From Methanobacteriota archaeon (lineage in GTDB: Archaea; Thermoplasmatota; Poseidoniia; Poseidoniales; Poseidoniaceae): DNA of 9,192 nt. A program made the position numbers and the translations under genes. The stretch's first letter is position 1. Each line of letters opens with the position of its first letter. The stretch is from assembly GCA_002697705.1 (NCBI GenBank), contig NZXL01000048.1, forward strand, positions 9,011 through 18,202, in the 5' to 3' direction. The notes under the pieces are model-generated. The model worked only from the letters and a program-made list of their open reading frames with translations. It was not told the origin of the DNA and ran no database searches. This document shows positions 1 to 6,447 of this stretch, in pieces.

Positions 1-207
1 TCCAAAATGGAACTCAAATCTGGAATGAAATGGAAAGGTGACATTTTTTATTCAAATATCGATAGTTTTGATTCAGATATTAAGGCGGGTAATGATATTC
101 TGGTCTATCAAGATGGATTACCAGTAGGCTTGGCAAGAGCTGTAGCACCGGCTTGGGAATGGCCCATAACAGGTGGTCGTTTGGCAAAATCCCATCAGAG
201 AATCTGA
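1..207 (+). CDS. C-terminal fragment of a probable PUA-domain RNA-modification protein (5' end outside window)
   Basis: The frame is open from base 1 to a TGA at 205-207, so the 68 visible residues are the C-terminus of a longer protein. The ATG at 7 is therefore probably internal. What is seen: a 'D-I-K-A-G-N-D-I-L-V-Y' stretch, then 'G-L-P-V-G-L-A-R-A' and a terminal 'GGRLAKSHQRI'. This pattern of a glycine turn, a hydrophobic strand, a short 'dG.pvG.gra' hairpin and a basic terminal strand resembles the PUA RNA-binding domain. In archaea that domain ends archaeosine transglycosylases, Cbf5-type pseudouridine synthases and some RNA methyltransferases. Which parent enzyme this is cannot be told from the fragment. 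It lies 94 bp upstream of rps15 on the same strand and may be cotranscribed with it. The PUA call is by pattern only; another small beta-barrel RNA-binding fold is possible. Confidence 0.5.
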   Translation, partial: SKMELKSGMKWKGDIFYSNIDSFDSDIKAGNDILVYQDGLPVGLARAVAPAWEWPITGGRLAKSHQRI

Positions 208-230
208 AATTTTGACTATTCTATTGAATT

Positions 231-290
231 ACTTGCTCCTTCGCTTATGCGGAGTGATTAAGAAGGGGAGGCAAGTCGCCAACTTGCTTT
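231..290 (+). promoter_or_regulatory. rps15 leader with two mutually exclusive hairpins
   Basis: GCAAGT at 271-276 has two perfect complementary partners: ACTTGC at 231-236 upstream and ACTTGC at 282-287 downstream. The proximal hairpin (268-276 with 282-290) has six Watson-Crick pairs, extends by G-T, A-T and G-T, and has a five-base loop. It ends 11 bases before the rps15 ATG. The distal alternative (231-239 with 267-276) has nine Watson-Crick pairs around a single bulged G at 270. Both use the same central strand and cannot form together. The purine run GGGGAGG at 265-271 lies within the shared strand, too far upstream to serve as an SD for 302. A role in autoregulation by S15 is inferred from position and from the known habit of ribosomal proteins; there is no direct evidence. 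Confidence 0.35.
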
Positions 291-301
291 GAGTGGTTAT
301 T

Positions 302-760
302 ATGGCACGTATGTACAAATCAAGAAAGGGAAAGAGTGGCTCAACTAAGCCATTTGTCTCAGAAGCTCCAGAGTGGTCCAATACTGATGTAAAAGAGGTC
401 ACCTCTCTAATAGTTGAATTGGGTAAAGCCGGCCATACCACTTCTGAAATTGGAATTATTCTTAGAGATCAACATTCAGTTCCTGATGTTAGATTAGTAG
501 TCGGAAAAAGAATTGGAGCAATATTGGCTGAGAATGATATTGGTGGAACTTACCCTGAAGATATGATGAATCTTATGAGGCAAGCTGTGGCTATTATCAA
601 TCATCTTGGCAGTGGTAATCACAAGGATCTTCACAATAAGCGTTCATTGGAAATTACAGAATCTAAGATTCGCCGTTTAGCAAATTATTACAAGTCTGAA
701 GGTAAACTTCCTTCCGATTGGCGATACAAGCGCGATGAACTAAGACTGATGGTCGAGTGA
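302..760 (+). CDS. rps15: 30S ribosomal protein S15 (archaeal/eukaryotic S15P/S13e type)
   Basis: Small-subunit protein that binds the central domain of 16S rRNA. The 152 residues match the usual archaeal length of about 150. The protein opens with the family hallmark MARMYKSRKGKSGS. The archaeal N-terminal extension domain follows, with 'SEIGIILRDQHSVPDVRLVVGKRI'-type residues at about 48-71 and many hydrophobic positions conserved. The S15 core comes next, including the rRNA-binding 'DLHNKRSLEITESKIRRLANYYK' region near 106-128, and a terminal 'P-S-D-W-R-Y' motif. The ATG at 302 was chosen over an in-frame GTG at 293 because it yields the canonical N-terminus and keeps the upstream hairpin outside the gene. 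No SD is seen at normal spacing. The gene lies between a PUA-protein tail and a DHH-like gene; rps15 beside recJ/DHH is a known euryarchaeal arrangement. Confidence 0.97.
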   Translation: MARMYKSRKGKSGSTKPFVSEAPEWSNTDVKEVTSLIVELGKAGHTTSEIGIILRDQHSVPDVRLVVGKRIGAILAENDIGGTYPEDMMNLMRQAVAIINHLGSGNHKDLHNKRSLEITESKIRRLANYYKSEGKLPSDWRYKRDELRLMVE

Positions 761-773
761 TTGCCAATTAATT

Positions 774-792
774 CTCTACCCTTTTGGGAGAG
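774..792 (+). other. Intergenic hairpin between rps15 and the DHH-like gene
   Basis: CTCT (774-777) and CCC (779-781) pair with GGG (786-788) and AGAG (789-792) around a TTTT loop, leaving one bulged A at 778. This gives seven pairs. The stem holds the purine run GGGAGAGG (786-793), the only SD-like sequence in this 70-bp gap, so folding would hide it. No T-tract follows directly, so an intrinsic terminator is unlikely. It may be a processing or translation-control element, or chance; a seven-pair stem is modest. Confidence 0.3.
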
Positions 793-830
793 GTTGATGA
801 ATGAGAGCCATTGTGGTATAGTTGAGCCCA

Positions 831-1736
831 ATGAATGATTTACTTGAATCTGCACCATTTGAAGATGCTAAAGAGTATCTTCAATCGATATGTGAGATGA
901 TTAAATCAACCTCTATGGTTTATCTAAATGCGCCTTGTGACTTAGAGGGTGTTTTGGCTATAGCTCACCTTGAAGCAGCATGTATTGATTCTGAAATTAG
1001 ATATAGCCGCAGACTTGTAAAATCTAAGCAACATACACCTCACGGTGAAAAGCAAGAAGTTGATATCAAGAAAGACGGTCTTACTATTTCTATTCAACCA
1101 TTTGAGGAAACGTGGAAATGTTCTGATTTGAAAATCGAAGATTATGTTCTGATTTTACCACTATCAGTAAGTGTTCGAATGGGTTCGAAGAAGAGTGAAA
1201 AGATGGGTGCATTAGATGTTGTTTCTCAATGTGCTGCAATCGCTGCTAAAATCGCACCTAACGGGGCTAGAGTTAGGCGCTTACGACCATTTACAATCAG
1301 TGGACAATGGTTGAGAGATTCATTAGACAATACATTTGACCCAATACATTCATCGATTAGGGATATTCTTAGAGATGAAGGTTCAGTCAGTGTAGTTCCT
1401 TTGCCTGAAGTTTCAGTTCCTGCACAAGGAATGATTCCAAATCTTTCCCAAACCATGCTCAAAAGATTGAGGAAGCGTTGGGATAAAATGGATTTTGATT
1501 CGAGAAGTCAAGCAATTAGTGAACTCGCACTACCTTCTTTGAGTGATAATGTGATATCTACTTCCAGGCTGGAAGAATTATTTTGGCACCGTTTAGTGAT
1601 TAGAGGTGAAGAGCAGGATATTTACAGTCAAATTCACTTGACTAAGAGTGATTGGCCTACTGAAGAGGGTCAGACTAAAGCACACTCAAGTACTATTCTA
1701 AGAGGATTGATTTCCCAAGGTAAACTTGGTAATTAG
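831..1736 (+). CDS. Probable degenerate DHH-family (RecJ/GAN/Cdc45-like) protein
   Basis: The 301 residues start at the ATG at 831; an in-frame TTG at 822 would add only three residues. Residues 10-62 resemble the first block of archaeal RecJ-like nucleases: a helix, a hydrophobic strand (28-33), then 'NAPCDLEG' (33-40) where active enzymes have 'H-x-D-x-D-G', then a long 'VLAIAHLEAA' helix and a strand ending in basic residues. Only one Asp and the Gly of that metal motif remain. The DHH signature itself is not found; the expected region after the 'DYVLILPL' strand (104-111) has no DHH. A C-terminal DHHA1 domain also seems absent, since active archaeal GAN proteins are roughly 450-480 aa. 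Residues 152-198 hold a distinctive 'RPFTISGQWLRDSL...DPI...RDIL' segment leading to 'PLPEV'. Position directly after rps15 supports descent from the recJ gene common there. I infer a catalytically dead replisome scaffold, like eukaryotic Cdc45. The alternative is an unrelated lineage-specific protein. Confidence 0.5.
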   Translation: MNDLLESAPFEDAKEYLQSICEMIKSTSMVYLNAPCDLEGVLAIAHLEAACIDSEIRYSRRLVKSKQHTPHGEKQEVDIKKDGLTISIQPFEETWKCSDLKIEDYVLILPLSVSVRMGSKKSEKMGALDVVSQCAAIAAKIAPNGARVRRLRPFTISGQWLRDSLDNTFDPIHSSIRDILRDEGSVSVVPLPEVSVPAQGMIPNLSQTMLKRLRKRWDKMDFDSRSQAISELALPSLSDNVISTSRLEELFWHRLVIRGEEQDIYSQIHLTKSDWPTEEGQTKAHSSTILRGLISQGKLGN

Positions 1737-1755
1737 TATACGATGCCTTCAAACC

Positions 1756-2127
1756 ATGTCGCCTACTCGGCTTGTCATGGCAATTGAGAGACTATTGACT
1801 GGAAGTATTCGTGATCAAGTTCAGGATTTGATGTCAACTGAGGATTTGGTAATCGATGCATTCCGTGATCTTGTAAAGGACGAACTTAAGTCCCATATCC
1901 GTTCCAAAGTAGAAGAAGATCCTGAATTGAAGCAGGAAATTAAGGAAGCAGTGGCCTATTATTTCCATACCAAAGCACGTACAATTTATGCAGAACTCAA
2001 GGCTACTAGAGCTGCAACAAGGTTGGGTCTAAGACTTCTGCCAGATGATTTGCAAGGGGAAGTTGGAGAAGCGATTGTTTCTCTTTTCGAAAAGGAATTA
2101 GGTGCACTATTAGAGAAGGCACTCTGA
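1756..2127 (+). CDS. Hypothetical small all-helical charged protein
   Basis: I do not recognise the family of this 123-residue protein. It is rich in Glu, Lys, Leu, Ala and Arg, has a single Pro pair region (P56, P96) and no cysteine. It appears to consist of long amphipathic helices: about 18-54, a 'DPELKQEIKEAVAYYFHTKA' helix (55-74) running on to about 92, and a final helix at 97-123. No signal peptide or membrane span is seen, so a soluble cytoplasmic protein is likely. The ATG at 1756 is used; an in-frame TTG at 1726 would overlap the preceding gene by 11 bp, and the ATG at 1777 is a shorter alternative. The gap to the DHH-like gene is 19 bp on the same strand, which suggests cotranscription and perhaps a shared process. 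In other euryarchaea this position can hold KEOPS Pcc1 or ribosomal S3Ae, but this protein resembles neither. Confidence 0.65.
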   Translation: MSPTRLVMAIERLLTGSIRDQVQDLMSTEDLVIDAFRDLVKDELKSHIRSKVEEDPELKQEIKEAVAYYFHTKARTIYAELKATRAATRLGLRLLPDDLQGEVGEAIVSLFEKELGALLEKAL

Positions 2128-2133
2128 TTTGGA

Positions 2134-2166
2134 TTTTTTAATACACTATATTTTTCGAACTTTTTT
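2134..2166 (+). terminator. T-tract cluster, probable archaeal terminator of the rps15 gene set
   Basis: Three T-runs lie just after the stop codon at 2125-2127: six T at 2134-2139, five T at 2151-2155 and six T at 2161-2166. Archaeal RNA polymerase commonly terminates at oligo-T tracts without a needed hairpin, so this is a reasonable end for the upstream transcript. The same bases are also part of the promoter region for the next gene, so the two functions overlap. Confidence 0.45.
2147..2154 (+). promoter_or_regulatory. TATA-like box upstream of the surface-protein gene
   Basis: TATATTTT-type sequence in the AT-rich 61-bp gap. An archaeal TATA box lies roughly 25 bases before the transcription start, placing the start near 2175 and giving a short leader to the ATG at 2189. 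A second candidate, CTTATAG at 2171-2177, would place transcription near 2200 and favour the downstream ATG at 2225. No clear BRE could be assigned. The call rests on position and composition only. Confidence 0.3.
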
Positions 2167-2168
2167 CT

Positions 2169-2188
2169 AACTTATAGTAGTGTAAGTT
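2169..2188 (+). repeat. Inverted repeat abutting the start codon of the surface-protein gene
   Basis: AACTTA (2169-2174) and TAAGTT (2183-2188) form a perfect six-base inverted repeat with an eight-base spacer, ending exactly at the ATG at 2189. An overlapping pair, ACACTA (2143-2148) and TAGTGT (2178-2183), is also perfectly complementary and brackets the TATA-like element. Nested symmetry at a promoter suits an operator, but in such AT-rich sequence six-base repeats can be chance. Confidence 0.3.
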
Positions 2189-4267
2189 ATGAGGCATGAA
2201 TGTTCCGTGCATCATGTGGTAGCGATGTTTGGTCGGGCAACAACCATTCTCTTGGTTTTTATTTGTGCTTCTTTGATGCCATTATCTACAACAGTTGTTA
2301 ATTCAGCTGCAGCAGAACCAGTGCAAGTTTGTTGTGACACAGCATCAAGTGTTGACTTGTACCTTATCGAAGGATCAAGTGGAGATTTAACTCCATTTTC
2401 TCAGAAATTAGACTCTGAATCATCTTCAGTCTCAATTTCTAATTCGATAACTTCTGAAGAACAAATAGGTACTTGGAGTATGGGCAAAGTTTGGCCGGGG
2501 GAGGTCCCTGAATCAACATGGTCGTTTGCAATTCACTACAAAGTCACTGATGCAGGTGGTGCGCAAGTTAACGCCACTGCAACAGTGAAAATTGGTTCAC
2601 TATCGTTTTCAGCCTCCACAGATATTGGTTCAACCGTTTTGCCTCAAGGTGATGGTGTGCTAAATTTTGATATTCCAGTTGACAGTACTTCTTTGTCAGC
2701 ATCGAGTGATATCGAATTAATTTTAACAGCAAGAACGATTGTATTTAGCGTTCCAGAAAGTGGTGCAAAGTTAGAATTCTTATGGGGCTCTTCCGACCAT
2801 GAGTCAAAAATTTCTGCTGAAATACCTCTACTAGACTTAACCATTGAAGAGCCGATAATAGATGGTAGCGACATTTACCTACCAGTAAAAATCGACTCAC
2901 CATTTGGTCTTGACACTTTGGCCTATTCTAGTTCAATTGAACTACGGGTCAATAATATCTTGATTTCAGGAAATCCTGTTGAAACTCAAAGTGGCGATTC
3001 TATAATAATTACATGGACTTGGCAAGGTGCTGCTGGTGGAGAGGAAACAATCCAGGTTTCTATTAGGTTATCTTTACAATCTTCGGGTCCATTATTATCT
3101 GGTCAATCTGATTTCTTGGTAGAAACATTCGATGGTGGAGGCGGAACAGGAACATTTTATCCACAAGAAGAACCACTTAGAACTAGTGGTGTTGGAAGTC
3201 CACTAGCAGTCGAACAAATAGTTGAATTATCAATTTCCAAAGGTAAGTTGAAACTATCTCGCTTAACCACTTTGGAAATAGATGGCGAAATGGCTTTTTG
3301 GATGAGGTGGGGTATGGACCACATCGGAGATGTGAATATCGCTCCAAATTCAGTATTGAGGGGTTGGAATCCTGGCTCGATTACCGATGAGGAACGAATC
3401 AATAAAAACATTGAATCAGTAGAATTAGAACAATTTCAAAGAGAAATGGCGAATCGATATAGGACATATATGACCGATGCTAATGGTATGCAGATAGATA
3501 GTGGAGAACTTATTGGAGATCAAAGCGATTTTGACACTATCTCAATTTCTGTAGACTTGATGGGTGAAACCAGTGTTGTTTACCATCCACTAAAACTACA
3601 GTTTTCTACTCTACAAACCATTGATAAAGATGCCAATTTTGTTTTGATGCGAACATTTACATCATCCAGTTCTGATACTATTTGGCAAGATTATTCATTG
3701 AAAATTGAAGCGACATCTTCAGGAATGACTTCTTTTGCAGGTGCTGAACTATTAGAATCTGAAGATCTAATCTTCAAGCACTCAAGAATGCCTTGGGGCG
3801 AAAAGATAACCGTAGAAGGAGACTCAGTTAGTCCTTCGGAAGATTTCACAATTACCATTCAACCAACGAATTCGATTTTCTATGGCCCGACAACACTTGT
3901 GGCTTTAACAGGTGTAATATTATTGCTTGGATTATTGTTTTGCTTGCGCATTACAAGAAATCGACATCGCAGATTCTTAATGTTTGAATTAGTTTTGATT
4001 CCTCTTGTAATGTTAATTTACTATTTCTCTTATCCTCCAGTATTTATCGGAGGTGCAGCAATTGCAGTGGTATCTTTGTGGTTTATCACCTGTTTAGTAA
4101 GCCCTAGACGTCATCCAGAAAGCCCTGCTGCAGCTAATCCGGTAGAAAATTCATTACCAACTATAGGTTGTCCAGCTTGCCAAACAGTAAATCTGGTTAC
4201 CAGTGACATAAGGCCTCTTCGAGTTGCTTGCACTGGTTGTTCTAGAACAATAAAGATCGTCGGTTGA
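2189..4267 (+). CDS. Secreted/membrane-anchored surface protein with three C-terminal membrane helices and a zinc-ribbon tail
   Basis: The 692 residues begin with a Sec-type signal peptide: basic start, hydrophobic core at about 18-38 and cleavage likely near the AAA at 40-42. If translation starts at the ATG at 2225 (M13) the peptide has textbook length, so that start is a serious alternative. Residues 43 to about 565 are a Ser/Thr-rich beta-type ectodomain. It includes a 'GTWSMGKVWPGEVPESTW' region and a 'DAGGAQVNATATV' strand near 95-134, of a style I associate with Poseidoniia envelope proteins. Three membrane helices lie at about 568-588, 595-614 and 618-638. The basic loops RITRNRHRR and SPRRH put the C-terminus inside the cell. 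The last 33 residues hold CPAC (661-664) and CTGC (681-684), a CxxC-x16-CxxC zinc ribbon. Its function is unknown; a sensor, receptor or assembly role is possible. The gene has its own likely promoter and converges with the CBS gene. Confidence 0.75.
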   Translation: MRHECSVHHVVAMFGRATTILLVFICASLMPLSTTVVNSAAAEPVQVCCDTASSVDLYLIEGSSGDLTPFSQKLDSESSSVSISNSITSEEQIGTWSMGKVWPGEVPESTWSFAIHYKVTDAGGAQVNATATVKIGSLSFSASTDIGSTVLPQGDGVLNFDIPVDSTSLSASSDIELILTARTIVFSVPESGAKLEFLWGSSDHESKISAEIPLLDLTIEEPIIDGSDIYLPVKIDSPFGLDTLAYSSSIELRVNNILISGNPVETQSGDSIIITWTWQGAAGGEETIQVSIRLSLQSSGPLLSGQSDFLVETFDGGGGTGTFYPQEEPLRTSGVGSPLAVEQIVELSISKGKLKLSRLTTLEIDGEMAFWMRWGMDHIGDVNIAPNSVLRGWNPGSITDEERINKNIESVELEQFQREMANRYRTYMTDANGMQIDSGELIGDQSDFDTISISVDLMGETSVVYHPLKLQFSTLQTIDKDANFVLMRTFTSSSSDTIWQDYSLKIEATSSGMTSFAGAELLESEDLIFKHSRMPWGEKITVEGDSVSPSEDFTITIQPTNSIFYGPTTLVALTGVILLLGLLFCLRITRNRHRRFLMFELVLIPLVMLIYYFSYPPVFIGGAAIAVVSLWFITCLVSPRRHPESPAAANPVENSLPTIGCPACQTVNLVTSDIRPLRVACTGCSRTIKIVG

Positions 4268-4268
4268 A

Positions 4269-4688
4269 TCAAAGTTTTAGAGACTTCAATGATTTAACAA
4301 TCGCTCGTGATTCTTTGTAATCACTTGGAGAGAAGTATCCTGAAAATTCACCATTTTCATCCACTGAAACCACAGCTTGAGGGCTACGCTTTCTAATTTT
4401 TTTGAGTACTTCTTTTATCGAGTCTGAATTATTAACTTCCATGAAATCCATTTCCATTATATCCCCACATTTAGAGGAACTCATATCCATTTCTTTGTCA
4501 ATGGCTTGAAGGAATTGTTTGTAACCCATCACACCCTTGACTTTCGAATCATCATCGAGAACAATAAGAATTCCACCAGGGACCGATAATAGACGTTTAG
4601 CCCCTTCTCTAAGTGTATCCTCTACGCCGACTGTGATATGCTCATCGTTTAGATTGAGTTCAGAGATGGTCTTGGTATCTTGTGTCAT
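4269..4688 (-). CDS. Tandem CBS-domain protein
   Basis: A 139-residue stand-alone protein made almost entirely of two CBS repeats (a Bateman module), at about residues 16-64 and 73-130. The first shows 'TVGVEDTLREGAKRLLSVPGGILIVLDDDSKVKGVMGYKQFL', read here as the family's beta-alpha-beta-beta-alpha pattern. The second runs from 'DIMEMDFMEVNNSDSIKEVLKKI' to 'ENGEFSGYFSPSDY', where the terminal S/T-x-x-D of nucleotide-binding CBS repeats is matched by 'SPSDY'. Such modules usually bind adenine nucleotides and report energy state; no effector domain is attached, so its partner is unknown. The start is the ATG at 4688; the upstream TTG at 4691 adds one residue only. It is 37 bp downstream of gltX on the same strand, so it is probably cotranscribed with it. 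It ends one base from the stop of the convergent surface-protein gene. Confidence 0.85.
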   Translation of the reverse strand: MTQDTKTISELNLNDEHITVGVEDTLREGAKRLLSVPGGILIVLDDDSKVKGVMGYKQFLQAIDKEMDMSSSKCGDIMEMDFMEVNNSDSIKEVLKKIRKRSPQAVVSVDENGEFSGYFSPSDYKESRAIVKSLKSLKL

Positions 4689-4725
4689 CAACAGGCGCTA
4701 TATGAACAGGGTTTTGATAGTTACC

Positions 4726-6447
4726 CTAATCGTGGGTGAACATTATAGTTGAATTATCAATAAGTATTCCATAACCAATACGCTCGATTTGAACCATTGT
4801 TCCTGATTTATAATTATGATTTTCCAATACGCCATCTATTGTTATAATTTCTCCATTTTCAGGATAGATCAATTTTGCTTGATGACTGTCGCTTTCAGAA
4901 ATCCAATGAACGATTGGTCTTTTATCACTTCTTGATTTGGAAATAAACTTGGCTGAATTCCCGTCTAAATCAAAATCTGCAAATTCTTTAAGTCTCAATT
5001 TTGGCTTATTTGAATCTTCTTTTTCGATTAAAACAGTGTGATTGGAAACATCAAAGGTACGTATTCCCATAGATTCGTGATTGGGATGTACTGAAGTTGT
5101 TACAGAATTCTGATGTTCGCCTCTAATCTGTAATTTGACTGGATTACGGATGAAAGATATCCTTGGAGCCTCGTCATCGATTTGTTTTGTGTTATGGGAA
5201 TAAAGGGTCGCTAAAGGAACAGAAATATCTTTTTGTGTTACACCTAACTCAATCCAAAATTGTCTTAGTGCTTCAGAAGTTATTCCCCTATTTTTCAATG
5301 CCGAAATTGTTGGTAATCGTGGGTCACTCCAGCCTTCAAACAAACCAGCCTCAATATCTCTACGCATTTGCGAGGTTGAAAATCCACCCCATTCGTGAAC
5401 TTTTACACGTCCCCAATACATTGTTTCGGGATAATCCCAACCAAAGTGCTTGTAGAGTAATGTCTGCTTTCTTGTGGAATCCATCAAATCTTTACCACGA
5501 ATGATGTGTGTTACTCCTTGAAGATGATCTTCAACAGCACTTTGGAAATCCAGTAGTGGCCACACTCGATATTTAGAGCCAATTTCTTTTCGTGGATGTG
5601 GATTTGTTTCAGTATCTTGCATTCTTAGGGCTGGCCAGTCACGAAGTGCAGGATTCTTTAGTTCCATGCCCGTTTTAACTCTGACAACAGCATCTCCTGG
5701 TTTGAATGTACCATCAAGCATTTTACCCCAGAGTTTCATATTGAAATCACCATCTTGAGTTCTACATGGGCATTCGGTTTTAGACACACGTAACTCTCTA
5801 AATGATTCTGCACTACAAGTGCAGACATATCCAAAATCATTTGACAGCATCTTTTCAGCGTGCTCATAGTAATGTTCCATACGGTCACTTGCAATTACTA
5901 TACGGTGTGGCGCAAAACCAAGAAGCCATTCTGCTTCCTTAGGAATTTGTTGGTATGCTTCGATCAATGGTGGTTTAACTGAAGTATCTGTATCATCAAA
6001 TCTCAGAATAAGTTCTCCATCGAATTTTTCTGCATAGGAGCCGTTGATGACAATTCCTCTAGCATGTCCAAAAGAAAGAGGTCCGTTGGGGTTGGGAGCA
6101 AATCTCAAAACAACTTTGCCCTTTTCGGCATTTGGTAATTCGGGAAGACCCACTCTTCTTTCCTTTTTCTGTCGCTCTTCAAGAAGATGAGGTGCCTCAT
6201 TTTCTAAAATGCCTCTAAGATGCTCTATACCTTGGATGCCTGCTAAATTATTTGCCTCAGCAACTGCTTTAGCAATCATTGGACTGATTGTTTTACCATG
6301 TGGTCGTAAATCAGCATTCATCCCCATTATTCTACCTATTACTGAACCAGGACTGGCTTTACCTTCATATTCGATGGCATTTTGAATAGCCGTGTGTCTA
6401 ATCAGATTCATCGTTGCATCATCAGGAGTCCAAGACATGGGATTCAT
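4726..6447 (-). CDS. gltX: Glutamyl-tRNA synthetase, archaeal (GlnRS-like) type
   Basis: Class I synthetase that charges glutamate onto tRNA-Glu. In archaea it usually also misacylates tRNA-Gln for later amidation by GatDE, since archaea generally lack GlnRS. The 573 residues fit the archaeal family. An N-terminal helical extension (1-110) precedes the Rossmann fold: 'RFAPNPNGPLSFGHARG' (115-131), 'LILRFDDTD' (146-154), a zinc-binding CxC-x14-CxC (C209, C211, C226, C228), 'IIRGKDLMDST' (315-325), and 'GWSDPRLPTI' (372-381). The C-terminal beta-barrels characteristic of the GlnRS-like anticodon-binding region occupy about 425-573. The HIGH motif reads S-F-G-H (125-128), lacking the first His, and the KMSKS position reads F-S-T-S-Q (356-360). 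I recall STS-type variants in archaeal GluRS but could not verify them. The start is the ATG at 6447; M4 is an alternative. It is 51 bp downstream of rnhB. Confidence 0.96.
   Translation of the reverse strand: MNPMSWTPDDATMNLIRHTAIQNAIEYEGKASPGSVIGRIMGMNADLRPHGKTISPMIAKAVAEANNLAGIQGIEHLRGILENEAPHLLEERQKKERRVGLPELPNAEKGKVVLRFAPNPNGPLSFGHARGIVINGSYAEKFDGELILRFDDTDTSVKPPLIEAYQQIPKEAEWLLGFAPHRIVIASDRMEHYYEHAEKMLSNDFGYVCTCSAESFRELRVSKTECPCRTQDGDFNMKLWGKMLDGTFKPGDAVVRVKTGMELKNPALRDWPALRMQDTETNPHPRKEIGSKYRVWPLLDFQSAVEDHLQGVTHIIRGKDLMDSTRKQTLLYKHFGWDYPETMYWGRVKVHEWGGFSTSQMRRDIEAGLFEGWSDPRLPTISALKNRGITSEALRQFWIELGVTQKDISVPLATLYSHNTKQIDDEAPRISFIRNPVKLQIRGEHQNSVTTSVHPNHESMGIRTFDVSNHTVLIEKEDSNKPKLRLKEFADFDLDGNSAKFISKSRSDKRPIVHWISESDSHQAKLIYPENGEIITIDGVLENHNYKSGTMVQIERIGYGILIDNSTIMFTHD

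Noticed and set aside
229..441. Open frame of 70 codons on the - strand across the rps15 leader and 5' end
   Set aside because: Lies antisense to a certain ribosomal gene and shows no recognisable protein features.
1226..1462. Open frame of 78 codons on the - strand
   Set aside because: Antisense shadow inside the DHH-like gene; the + strand frame is longer and has coherent protein character.
2644..3411. Two - strand open frames (2644-2874 and 3157-3411)
   Set aside because: Both lie wholly within the surface-protein gene, whose signal peptide, helices and zinc ribbon make its frame convincing.
4537..4752. + strand frame of 71 codons crossing the CBS-gltX junction
   Set aside because: Antisense to two genes with clear family motifs; no promoter or protein features of its own.
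5163..5504. + strand frame of 113 codons, basic and hydrophobic
   Set aside because: Antisense to the GluRS catalytic region; composition is typical of a reversed coding frame.
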